DNA from: Photobacterium chitinilyticum
Lineage (GTDB): Bacteria; Pseudomonadota; Gammaproteobacteria; Enterobacterales; Vibrionaceae
Length of the DNA: 36,041 bases
Direction of reading: 5' to 3'
Assembly: GCF_004104355.1 (NCBI RefSeq)
Contig: NZ_RJLM01000023.1
Location: 150 to 36,190, forward strand
A program made the position numbers and the translations under genes. Below, one piece after another: positions 29,578-36,041 of the stretch (position 1 is its first letter; each line of letters starts with the position of its first letter). The notes under the pieces were generated by a model. That model worked only from the letters and a program-made list of their open reading frames with translations, was not told the origin of the DNA and searched no databases.

Positions 29578-31758
29578 ATGGGGAAAAGTGGTTATCATGA
29601 GGGTTGGGAGATACTGATCAGCGACCATTCCCGCCCGGTCCTTGCGAGTCGTCTCATTGCAGAGATTGAAAAAGGCTCGGATTTAACAAACGGCATTACC
29701 CGGCATCAGATTGCCGAGAATAACCAGAGCTACCGCTGTGCTCATTGCCGGGTGCCGGTGTTTTTGGCCGGCAGCACGACTGACAGCGGGCAGCGGCTGC
29801 ACCTTCGGCACAGCACCAAATCCGCGGAACATAAAAAGCAGGCTGAAGGCTGTGCCTTTTGTAACCCCAATAGTGAACAGCGCAGGCTCTACAACCAGGT
29901 ATTTCAGGGAGAGGGCGAGTGGCATCTGCGGAATAAGGAAAAGGTGGCTGATATTTTGTCCCGCGATCCCCGGATTGATCCCGGTTCCGTGGCAACGGAG
30001 CGCTATATTTTCAGCACCGAGCACGATATCAATATCCGACGACAACCGGATATCTATTGTTGCGATCGCGACGGCAACCACTGGGTCTTCGAGCTGACCC
30101 GGTGGTGGCTGCACCCCGAAACCGCGGTAGCACGCCAGCAGGCCTACCGTCAGCTGGGTTATAACCTGGTATGGTTGTTCAGCCCTGACTGTATGGAAAA
30201 GAATCGTTCGACCTTTCACCTACTGCTTTATGGCTCCAATTATCATGACGGCATGTTGCCGGAAGCCTTGGCAGGAGAAGGGGCCCAGTTCAATGCTTTT
30301 GAGCTCTCCGAAGCGGCACTGATGAAAAGCGACAGCGAGGGGGTACTGCACCTGGATGTTGTCTATCCGCACTTTGTTGTCGATGAATCTCTTGGCTCGA
30401 TTGATATTACCTACCAGCAGGAGATCATGAGCATGCACTCGCTCTCCCTTGCGCCGCAGCAGCGGTTGCCGTACGGGGTAAAGACCGCCGTTCAGCTGCA
30501 GCAGGCCAAAGAACACCTTGAGGCAGCCCGCCAGGCACTGGCCAGGCAGGAAGAGGAGCAAAGGTATGTTCTCGAGAAAGATATTTTAAAGGACGTTCGC
30601 CGGGATCTTGGTGCGGTCCGGCGCTGCCTGGGTACCCCAATTACGGATGATGCGCAGGTCGAGGACTGCCGGGCGCTGATCATACGCTGCCGTGCCAAGC
30701 TGTATGATCTCGGGGTTGAGCGTTCTTCGCGGATTGGCAAAGTGATTGCCCGTAGCGAGGCAAAGGTACAGGAGGCGAGCGCACGTTACTTTGAAGAAAA
30801 AGCCGCCAGGCTGGCGCAGTTGCAGACTCTTAGAGAAGCTGCGCTGGCGTTTGTCGATAAGGTGAGAGGCAGACCGTTGGCGCCGGACAGTGAAGAGAGC
30901 AAACAGGGGCGAGCTCTCTATAAGCAGCTGTTCCAGTCTGAACTCACTGATCTGGCAAGGCGGGTGGAATCGGCTTGCCATGCCTGCCACCGACGGTATA
31001 TCGATACCTATATTCGCTCGTTGGGTGAGGCCCTGCTCAAATACCAGACTCCTCGATGGGTGCTGGAAAGCCGGGTGCGATTGCTCTCGCTGCTCCACTA
31101 TACCGAGACATTTTCCGAGCGGCAGTTGCAGGGCCGCCTGGAGAAACTGCTTCCCATCATCGACAACCATCCGGTCTATTTTGATTACTGCCGTCAGGCC
31201 GCTGAACTGGCCCGTCCCGTGCTGTCCGTTGGTTTGCTTGATAAGGTAATAGCGGTGCATGACAGATTGATTGAGGTCGGACTCGATGAGTATGCGAGCA
31301 ATCTATTGTTCTCCGCTCAACGTAGGTACCTGAAACAGGCCGAGTATGACTTTTCGGTATTATCGGTATGGGATGAAAAAATGGATTACCGGGGTATTCT
31401 CCCCTTGGCTATTCGTATTTCCTACGATAACCCGGCCGATATTGCAGCATTACTGGGCTGTAATGAAGCTTCTTTGTTACGTATGCTAGAAATTCGGGAC
31501 AGCTATGTTGAACAGGCAAGAGAATCGGTGGCGAACTTCTTTGAAGCAATCGGAAAGGTACTGCCTCAGTTAATATCCGAGGTATTACTGTCTGGTAATC
31601 ATTCGATGCAAGCTCATTACTCTCAAGCTGGAGAGAAGCTGTTTGATGACTGCCTTCTCTACATTGCCTCTTTTCCGACAGTCGAACTGCAAGACCAGGC
31701 ACAAGGGTTAGTGAATGATATATATGGGCATATGTTTGATCAGCTGTGCAGCAGCTGA
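29578..31758 (+). CDS. CoiA/DUF6035-like protein with a PD-(D/E)xK nuclease core (726 aa)
   Basis: A large protein resembling competence-protein CoiA/DUF6035. The N-terminal part has CAHCRVPVFL and a histidine cluster (HLRHSTKSAEHKKQAEGCAFCN), likely a zinc finger. RRQPDIYCCDRDGNHWVFELTRWWLHPETAVARQQAYRQLGYNLVWLF is the nuclease core (PD ... FEL ... R-x3-Y). A coiled coil follows (QLQQAKEHLEAARQALARQEEEQ), then a long helical C terminus. I chose 29578 because GGGGGG lies 7 nt upstream and the earlier ATG at 29533 gives an odd leader. Probably a DNA-processing or defence nuclease; GC-richer than the defence island. Confidence 0.75.
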   Translation: MGKSGYHEGWEILISDHSRPVLASRLIAEIEKGSDLTNGITRHQIAENNQSYRCAHCRVPVFLAGSTTDSGQRLHLRHSTKSAEHKKQAEGCAFCNPNSEQRRLYNQVFQGEGEWHLRNKEKVADILSRDPRIDPGSVATERYIFSTEHDINIRRQPDIYCCDRDGNHWVFELTRWWLHPETAVARQQAYRQLGYNLVWLFSPDCMEKNRSTFHLLLYGSNYHDGMLPEALAGEGAQFNAFELSEAALMKSDSEGVLHLDVVYPHFVVDESLGSIDITYQQEIMSMHSLSLAPQQRLPYGVKTAVQLQQAKEHLEAARQALARQEEEQRYVLEKDILKDVRRDLGAVRRCLGTPITDDAQVEDCRALIIRCRAKLYDLGVERSSRIGKVIARSEAKVQEASARYFEEKAARLAQLQTLREAALAFVDKVRGRPLAPDSEESKQGRALYKQLFQSELTDLARRVESACHACHRRYIDTYIRSLGEALLKYQTPRWVLESRVRLLSLLHYTETFSERQLQGRLEKLLPIIDNHPVYFDYCRQAAELARPVLSVGLLDKVIAVHDRLIEVGLDEYASNLLFSAQRRYLKQAEYDFSVLSVWDEKMDYRGILPLAIRISYDNPADIAALLGCNEASLLRMLEIRDSYVEQARESVANFFEAIGKVLPQLISEVLLSGNHSMQAHYSQAGEKLFDDCLLYIASFPTVELQDQAQGLVNDIYGHMFDQLCSS

Positions 31759-31806
31759 TCATCGATGGCTATCGTGGTGAAGCCCATGTACAGCGGAATC
31801 AGGCTG

Positions 31807-31998
31807 TCAGAGGATCTCTTTCACTCGCCCCACATCACCGCTTTCTAACCGCACTTTGATACCGTGCGGGTGAGTCGGTGATTTGGTAAGAATATCTTTC
31901 ACGATCCCTTTAGTCAGGTTGCCGGTTCGTTGGTCTTTTTTTAATACAATTTGGACTTCCAGTCCTGCACGTATATCTGAGCGGTTGGTGCCATTCAT
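31807..31998 (-). CDS. ywbE: YwbE-family protein (63 aa)
   Basis: A 63-residue YwbE/DUF2196 protein: RSDIRAGLEVQIVLKKDQRTGNLTKGIVKDILTKSPTHPHGIKVRLESGDVGRVKEIL. The family is an SH3/KOW-like beta fold of unknown role. The frame is full length. A truncated relative lies at 27467-27550. Convergent with the CoiA-like gene. Confidence 0.9.
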   Translation of the reverse strand: MNGTNRSDIRAGLEVQIVLKKDQRTGNLTKGIVKDILTKSPTHPHGIKVRLESGDVGRVKEIL

Positions 31999-32051
31999 AA
32001 AAGTCTCGTAACTTCATTGGGTACTGTTATAGCTAAATGCTGAGGGTGTAG

Positions 32052-32073
32052 ATGTATTACATATGTAATACAT
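32052..32073. repeat. Dispersed 22-bp palindrome, copy 6 (32-bp perfect)
   Basis: ATGTATTAC-ATAT-GTAATACAT; the symmetry is unbroken from 32047 to 32078 (TGTAG...CTACA), a perfect 32-bp palindrome. It lies 9 bp downstream of the ParB-like gene. Confidence 0.95.
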
Positions 32074-32081
32074 CTACAGTT

Positions 32082-32390
32082 TTAGTTTGCTTCGTTAATC
32101 GCCTTGATCACCGCCTTCTGGTTGAGCTTTTCGCGCATATGGATCAGCCCGCGCAGTAGCTTGGCGCCGGTGATTTTTTTCCCTGTCGCTTCGCTCAGCT
32201 CTTCCAGCCACAGGTTCAGCTCGGCCTTGTCATTTTCAGGCAGGCGCATCGGGACCGGGGAGGTTCCCGTGGTCACGTTGCGGCGCGTGGCCACCGTGGT
32301 GATTTTCTCGTGTACTTCCTGCTGCGCCTCAGGTTCTTCCTTGCGCTTGTTTCGGCGGCTCAGCGCCGTGGTACCGATTAATTTTTTCAT
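32082..32390 (-). CDS. parB: Ribbon-helix-helix partition partner of ParA (ParB-like)
   Basis: A 102-residue protein. The N-terminal ~45 residues are basic and probably disordered (SRRNKRKEEPEAQQEVHEK). PVPMRLPENDKAELNLWLEELSEATGKKITGAKLLRGLIHMREKL is a ribbon-helix-helix: a beta strand then two helices. This is the ParG-type plan of type Ib partition: the strand reads the centromere and the N-terminal tail touches ParA. No Shine-Dalgarno is seen; the region before the ATG is occupied by palindrome copy 7, so its occupancy may affect expression. It is the best candidate to bind the dispersed palindromes. Confidence 0.75.
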   Translation of the reverse strand: MKKLIGTTALSRRNKRKEEPEAQQEVHEKITTVATRRNVTTGTSPVPMRLPENDKAELNLWLEELSEATGKKITGAKLLRGLIHMREKLNQKAVIKAINEAN

Positions 32391-32394
32391 AATT

Positions 32395-32416
32395 ATGTAT
32401 TACATTTGTTATACAT
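32395..32416. repeat. Dispersed 22-bp palindrome, copy 7 (one mismatch)
   Basis: ATGTATTAC-ATTT-GTTATACAT, one substitution in the right arm. It overlaps the 3' end of parA and lies 5 bp before the ATG of the ParB-like gene. Confidence 0.85.
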
Positions 32417-33185
32417 TGACTCTTGCAATTAATTCTTTTGCAAGCGATTTATAGTCGTTAAGTGCTGTTGAACCTGGCTTGTAGGTTAGCAGCGGTTCGG
32501 CACTCACGCTAGCCTGGCCAATGGCCTCCGTCCGGCGGACCGAGGTGCTGAGCACCTTGCCGTCAAGCTCGTTGAGCTGCTCGTCGAGAAAGTTGTTGAT
32601 TAGCTTGTTGGTCTTGGCGTATTCGTTGCGGAATACCGCGAAGTTCACGTCTTCGGTTTCCTTCACCTCTTCCAGCGCATCCAGCAGATCTGCCAGGCCA
32701 TTGAGCGAGAACGACCCGCCGTCAACCGGGATCAGAAACAGATCGGCGGCCATCATGGCGTTGACCGAAGTCAGGCTCAGGTTCGGCGGGCAGTCGAGCA
32801 GCACCACGTCGAAATCGTCCTTGATGGTGTCAAGCTGCTTGAGCAGAATACGCTCGCGGTGCACCTTGGTCAGGCTCTGCTCGATCACGCGGCTGAGGCG
32901 AATATCGGTCGGGCACAGCGACAGGTTGGGGATCGCCTGCTCTGCTGCCATCGCCGGAATAATTGCTTCAGTGATCGGGTATTTCTTGGCGGAATCGAAG
33001 ACATGGGTAATGGTGGTATCGAACTCAAACTGGCCGCCGCTGAGTACCACGGTGAGGTTGGCCTGTGGATCGAGATCGATAGCGAGGGTGCGTTTGCCTT
33101 CTCTGGCGAACTGTGCCCCAAGGTTGATCGCCGTAGTAGTTTTACCGACGCCGCCCTTCTGGTTGATGATTGCGATGACTTTCAC
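32409..33185 (-). CDS. parA: ParA-family partition ATPase
   Basis: A 258-residue Walker-type ParA. KGGVGKTT (residues 10-17) is the deviant Walker A with the signature lysine; DLDPQANLT and VVLLDCPPNLSLTSVNAM are the A' and B motifs. There is no N-terminal DNA-binding extension, so it is type Ib-like (small ParA). The start is GTG at 33185 with GGAGG 8 nt upstream. Palindrome copy 8 lies 18 bp upstream, at the promoter. It forms an operon with the RHH gene and segregates the replicon. Confidence 0.9.
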   Translation of the reverse strand: MKVIAIINQKGGVGKTTTAINLGAQFAREGKRTLAIDLDPQANLTVVLSGGQFEFDTTITHVFDSAKKYPITEAIIPAMAAEQAIPNLSLCPTDIRLSRVIEQSLTKVHRERILLKQLDTIKDDFDVVLLDCPPNLSLTSVNAMMAADLFLIPVDGGSFSLNGLADLLDALEEVKETEDVNFAVFRNEYAKTNKLINNFLDEQLNELDGKVLSTSVRRTEAIGQASVSAEPLLTYKPGSTALNDYKSLAKELIARVNV

Positions 33186-33203
33186 TGAATAACACCTCCG
33201 TTA

Positions 33204-33225
33204 GTGTATTACAAATGTAATACAT
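33204..33225. repeat. Dispersed 22-bp palindrome, copy 8
   Basis: GTGTATTAC-AAAT-GTAATACAT, 18 bp before the parA GTG; only the first base departs from the others. Position suits an operator or centromere. Confidence 0.9.
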
Positions 33226-33296
33226 TTTACGGCGTAGATTCAAGGGAAATCAGCCATTGCAGAGTAAAGTGTCTTGCCGGTTGCCTTGTCACGACT

Positions 33297-33368
33297 TATC
33301 CCTTCTGGCGGATATATTGAAAATACCCCCTAAAGGGGATAATATTGGAATATCCTTTATGGCGGATA
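33297..33368. promoter_or_regulatory. Three HipB operators upstream of hipBA
   Basis: TATCC-N8-GGATA at 33297-33314, a near match TACCC-N8-GGATA at 33324-33341, and an exact match at 33351-33368. Their centres are exactly 27 bp apart. The consensus is that of the E. coli HipB operator. They should bind the HipB dimer and repress hipBA. Confidence 0.85.
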
Positions 33369-33387
33369 ATGTAGGCATGGAGTCGGA

Positions 33388-33648
33388 ATGCAGGTAACCT
33401 CGGCAAAAATACTGGCCAATGTGGTCAGAGATCAGCGCAAGGCGCAGAAGATGACCCAAATCGAAACGGCGAAGCTTGTCGGCATGAAACAAGCGACGGT
33501 ATCGGCGTTTGAAAATGCCCCAGAGGGGACCAAGCTCGATACTCTGTTTAAATTACTGGCTGCGCTCGATCTGGAATTGCATGTTCAGCCCCGGAAAAGC
33601 AATAATGAAAGTGACCATGCAACTTCGCAATGGAATGAGGAGTGGTAG
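33388..33648 (+). CDS. hipB: HipB-like antitoxin (Xre helix-turn-helix)
   Basis: An 86-residue Xre-type regulator. DQRKAQKMTQIETAKLVGMKQATVSAFENAPEGTKLDTLFKLLAALDLELHV is a full Cro/C1-type helix-turn-helix; the C-terminal 20 residues are polar, as in HipB. GGAG lies 6 nt before the ATG. It ends 3 bp before the HipA start, so the two are co-translated. With HipA it represses the operon at the three upstream operators and neutralises the kinase. Confidence 0.9.
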   Translation: MQVTSAKILANVVRDQRKAQKMTQIETAKLVGMKQATVSAFENAPEGTKLDTLFKLLAALDLELHVQPRKSNNESDHATSQWNEEW

Positions 33649-33650
33649 CG

Positions 33651-34952
33651 ATGCAAACACTCTCTGTTGCGATGAATGGGATACTGGTTGGCACCTTATC
33701 AAAAGCATCATCGGGTGCGGTGTCGTTTCAATATCATCCATCATGGCTTTCGCGTTCTGGTTCGCGGGCCATATCGCTGTCGATGCCACTGCGTAGTGAT
33801 CCGTACCACGGTGAGCTGGCGTATAACTTCTTCGATAATTTGCTGCCCGACAACGAGGAAATTCGCAGCCGTATCCAATCGCGTTTTCAGGCAGAGACTA
33901 AACGCCCTTTTGATCTGCTGAGCAAGATTGGGGGTGACTGTGTCGGGGCGATCCAGTTGTATGCACCAGAGGCGACGCTCGAGGATGTCCGGCAAGTATA
34001 TGCCGAGCCGTTAACCGAAGCGCGTATGGCGAAGGTTCTGCGGGGCTATCAAAGTGGCGTGCCGCTGGGGATGCTGGATGATATCGATGATTTTCGGATC
34101 TCTATTGCCGGTGCCCAGGAGAAAACAGGCCTGCTGTGGTACAAGAACCAGTGGCATTTGCCGCTAGGCTCGACCCCGACCAGCCATATCCTAAAGTTGC
34201 CGATCGGGATTCTGCCGCACAAGAATATTGACCTGAGCGACAGCTGCGAAAACGAATGGCTCTGTCTCAAAATTGCCGAGGCTTATGGTTTGCCGGTTAA
34301 TAAGGCAGAGATCATCCATGCCGAGGACGTCAAAGCACTGGCGATTGAGCGTTTTGACCGCCGCTGGTCACAGGACGGCCGCTGGCTGATGCGATTGCCG
34401 CAGGAAGATCTGTGCCAGGCGCTCGGGGTGGCGCCGGCGTTGAAATATGAGTCGGACGGCGGCCCGGGCATTGCGGTTATTATGCCGTTCCTGCTGGGCT
34501 CGCGGGCACCGGCGGATGATCGCGAACTGTTTTTCAAAGCACAAATTCTGTTTTGGCTGTTGGGGGCGATTGATGGCCACGGCAAGAACTTCAGTGTGTT
34601 CCTGGAGCCGGACAGCCGTTATCGGATGACGCCGCTGTACGACATTATCTCGGCCTACCCGCTGATGGCGGCGAAAAGCATCCCGAGGCAGAAAGCGAAA
34701 ATGGCGATGGCGTTAACGGGATCGAAGAAGTACTACAAATGGCAGACTATCCAGCCGCGCCATTTTCTGAGTACCGCCAAAGCGGTGGGCTTTTCAGAGC
34801 AGCGCGCCGGTGAATTAATGGCTGAAATGAAGGCGCAAACCGCGCAGGCGGTTGAGGCTGTACGCCAGCAACTCCCCCCTGATTTTCCTGCCGCGATCAG
34901 CGAGACGATTTTTGAAGGGATGTTGAGGCAGGCCGATCGGTTGCCGTCGTGA
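33651..34952 (+). CDS. hipA: HipA-like serine/threonine kinase toxin
   Basis: A 434-residue HipA kinase. FRISIAGAQEKTGLLW (GAQEKT 144-149) is the HipA glycine-rich loop; AIDGHGKNFSVF (D308, K312, N313) is the catalytic loop, and PLYDI (D331) binds metal. E. coli HipA phosphorylates glutamyl-tRNA synthetase and causes persistence; the target here is unknown. The start at 33651 has GAGGAG 8 nt upstream. Full length. Paired with HipB, it likely stabilises the plasmid or causes tolerance. Confidence 0.92.
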   Translation: MQTLSVAMNGILVGTLSKASSGAVSFQYHPSWLSRSGSRAISLSMPLRSDPYHGELAYNFFDNLLPDNEEIRSRIQSRFQAETKRPFDLLSKIGGDCVGAIQLYAPEATLEDVRQVYAEPLTEARMAKVLRGYQSGVPLGMLDDIDDFRISIAGAQEKTGLLWYKNQWHLPLGSTPTSHILKLPIGILPHKNIDLSDSCENEWLCLKIAEAYGLPVNKAEIIHAEDVKALAIERFDRRWSQDGRWLMRLPQEDLCQALGVAPALKYESDGGPGIAVIMPFLLGSRAPADDRELFFKAQILFWLLGAIDGHGKNFSVFLEPDSRYRMTPLYDIISAYPLMAAKSIPRQKAKMAMALTGSKKYYKWQTIQPRHFLSTAKAVGFSEQRAGELMAEMKAQTAQAVEAVRQQLPPDFPAAISETIFEGMLRQADRLPS

Positions 34953-34980
34953 GGTAGTCGTGGAACTTCGAAAGGTATAA

Positions 34981-35002
34981 ATGTATTACACTTGTAATAC
35001 AT
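34981..35002. repeat. Dispersed 22-bp palindrome, copy 9
   Basis: ATGTATTAC-ACTT-GTAATACAT, 28 bp after the hipA stop. With copy 8 it brackets hipBA as one module. Confidence 0.95.
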
Positions 35003-35103
35003 TTCATGTGCTGGATGTAAAAAATCATTTTTTCCCGCCAAACGCTTTGCCGCCAATTGTCTCCATGTAAGGTAGGTTATTGCAAAGAGTTATTAGCATT
35101 AGC

Positions 35104-35124
35104 AGCACCTGTCGCATCGGTGCT
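35104..35124 (+). promoter_or_regulatory. Hairpin just before the DUF4258 gene
   Basis: AGCACC-(9)-GGTGCT, ending about 5 nt before the AGAGGA ribosome binding site of the next gene. Could tune translation; speculative. Confidence 0.35.
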
Positions 35125-35139
35125 TTAGAGGAAAAAACG

Positions 35140-35556
35140 ATGGTTCACTTTTTGTCAGAGCATGCAAAAGAACGTATGGAACAGCGGGGTATTTCAAAGA
35201 GGGAGATTGAAGATGTTATCCACTATGGTGAAGTCAACGAATCGAAGTCTACGGAAAAAACCAAGTACATTGAGTATTCATGGCTTAAAGTTGTTTTATC
35301 ACATACCGGTGTTGTAATAACGGCCTTCAGAGATAAAAATTTTAGTTTAAAAGAGGAGATTAAAGTACTGATTGCTGAGGCTGATTATCTAGCCAGCCAG
35401 TTTAGGCATTTTTTTGAGATGGCAAGTTCAAGCTACTCATCAGGGTTCGGTGCAGAAGCGAAGTATTATTCTCAGATCGGCCATTCAATAAAAGACTCCT
35501 GTAACCAGTTAAATGCGCAAATAAACAGCCTTAGGTATTTGCTTCGGAGGAAGTAA
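35140..35556 (+). CDS. DUF4258 protein with C-terminal helical extension
   Basis: A 138-residue protein. Residues ~1-75 (LSEHAKERMEQRGISKREIEDVIHYGEVNES..., IEYSWLKVVLSHTGVVITAFRD) are a DUF4258 domain, a RelE/BrnT-like fold found in toxins and element-borne proteins. The C-terminal ~55 residues are helical (EADYLASQFRHFFEMASSSY..., DSCNQLNAQINSLRYLLRRK) and unusual for the family as I know it. The start at 35140 has AGAGGA 8 nt upstream; an ATG at 35080 lacks a site. No obvious antitoxin partner is adjacent. Confidence 0.7.
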   Translation: MVHFLSEHAKERMEQRGISKREIEDVIHYGEVNESKSTEKTKYIEYSWLKVVLSHTGVVITAFRDKNFSLKEEIKVLIAEADYLASQFRHFFEMASSSYSSGFGAEAKYYSQIGHSIKDSCNQLNAQINSLRYLLRRK

Positions 35557-35666
35557 AACCTAGCCTGACTTTATCTTGTGCCTTTTGGATTGCACTTCCA
35601 AATGGTCGCTTTATATCAGAGATAAGAGTATTAACCGTAATATAAACATAAGATAGAAATATTTCA

Positions 35667-35892
35667 ATGAGTAACTCCCAGCTACCGCCATACCCAACCC
35701 CGCAGGAAATTGTCAGAGTGCTGGCCAATGCATTCGACACCAAACATTCCAACAAGAAACTGGATGAACTGAACCGTGATATTGTGATGGACTGCCGGTT
35801 GCTTCCAGAAATAGTTGAAAAAAGTATTGTCTCTCCCATCAGCAAATATATCAGCGAGTCTTTGGGCGGTTTTATTTCCGTGGTTATAGAAA
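35667..35892 (+). pseudogene. Unknown gene interrupted by the right IS, in frame with its transposase
   Basis: ATG at 35667 reads MSNSQLPPYPTPQEIVRVLANAFD... to IESLGG-like helices; about 75 codons remain before the IS tip at 35893. The frame continues without a stop through the IS end into the transposase ATG at 35961, so a fusion protein could be made. No homology recognised. The ribosome binding site is weak. Confidence 0.5.
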
Positions 35893-36041
35893 GGGCTTTG
35901 TTGCAAATAATTCAGCCTGGGCTCAGAATCGCTTCTTTCCTCATTTCATCCAGCGACTCAATGACCAACCCCGAATTTAAATGGAAACACTTTGCTCCTG
36001 AAATCATTCTCTGGTGCCTTCGTTGGTATGGTTCGACCCCA
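35893..36041 (+). mobile_element. Left end of a second IS6-family copy (partial)
   Basis: The first 110 bp are identical to the reverse complement of 1-110; the transposase reads off the right edge. Only about 150 bp are present, so right end, length and flanking duplication cannot be judged. Confidence 0.85.
35961..36041 (+). CDS. IS6-family transposase, N-terminal 27 codons
   Basis: MTNPEFKWKHFAPEIILWCL then RWYGSTP, the opening of an IS6/IS26-type DDE transposase (compare FKGRHF...IILWAVRWY). Cut by the window edge. Confidence 0.85.
   Translation, partial: MTNPEFKWKHFAPEIILWCLRWYGSTP

Overview
This window looks like most of a plasmid, or a plasmid-derived mosaic, from a marine gammaproteobacterium. 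The gene styles (iteron Rep proteins, YegP/DUF1508, YwbE, Rep_3 initiators) suggest Vibrionaceae such as Vibrio or Photobacterium; this is judged by eye, with no database search. Both window ends are the same 110-bp left end of an IS6-family element, in opposite orientation, so the 35.8 kb between them is flanked by two divergently oriented IS copies.

Layout. (1) 0.4-2.85 kb: a stand-alone copy of a Rep C-terminal tail, then a three-gene minus-strand module (membrane-anchored ATPase, exported helical protein, integral-membrane YdjM-like hydrolase). (2) 3.1-5.4 kb: the first origin, with a DnaA box, AT-rich GATC repeats and 21-22-bp iterons, then a Rep_3 initiator and a serine resolvase. (3) 5.5-8.4 kb: accessory small genes, a GATA microsatellite, a second resolvase and an unknown two-gene operon. 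(4) 8.4-9.7 kb: a second, different iteron origin with a RepE-like initiator, so the replicon looks like a cointegrate. (5) 10.5-25.4 kb: a defence island. It holds a bacterial ubiquitin-like operon (YegP-UBL fusion, DUF6791/ThiF E1-like enzyme, DUF6527, membrane protein), a GHKL ATPase plus STAS-like/winged-helix pair, a type I restriction-modification operon with an extra half-size HsdS and a YgjP metallopeptidase, a convergent RES toxin with a candidate Xre/ParS-type partner, and a two-gene cassette behind a giant hairpin. (6) 25.5-31.8 kb: an Abi/HEPN gene, a decayed second copy of the cassette, a free-standing YegP, a 28-aa glycine-rich peptide gene, an unknown 405-aa protein and a CoiA/DUF6035-like nuclease. 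(7) 31.8-35.9 kb: YwbE, a ParA/ribbon-helix-helix partition operon, hipBA with three regularly spaced operators, a DUF4258 protein, and an unknown gene interrupted by the right IS.

One 22-bp palindrome, ATGTATTAC-N4-GTAATACAT, occurs nine times, nearly always just 3' of a gene at a module boundary, with three copies around parA/parB. I saw none in the 15.7-kb defence island. I infer a dispersed partition centromere or a shared operator; as far as I know it is undescribed.

The main candidates for new biology are the UBL operon (YegP fused to UBL, with a co-translated membrane protein and a nearby GHKL/STAS pair), the dispersed palindromes, and the 172-nt hairpin that buries a ribosome binding site. 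All assignments come from reading motifs by eye.
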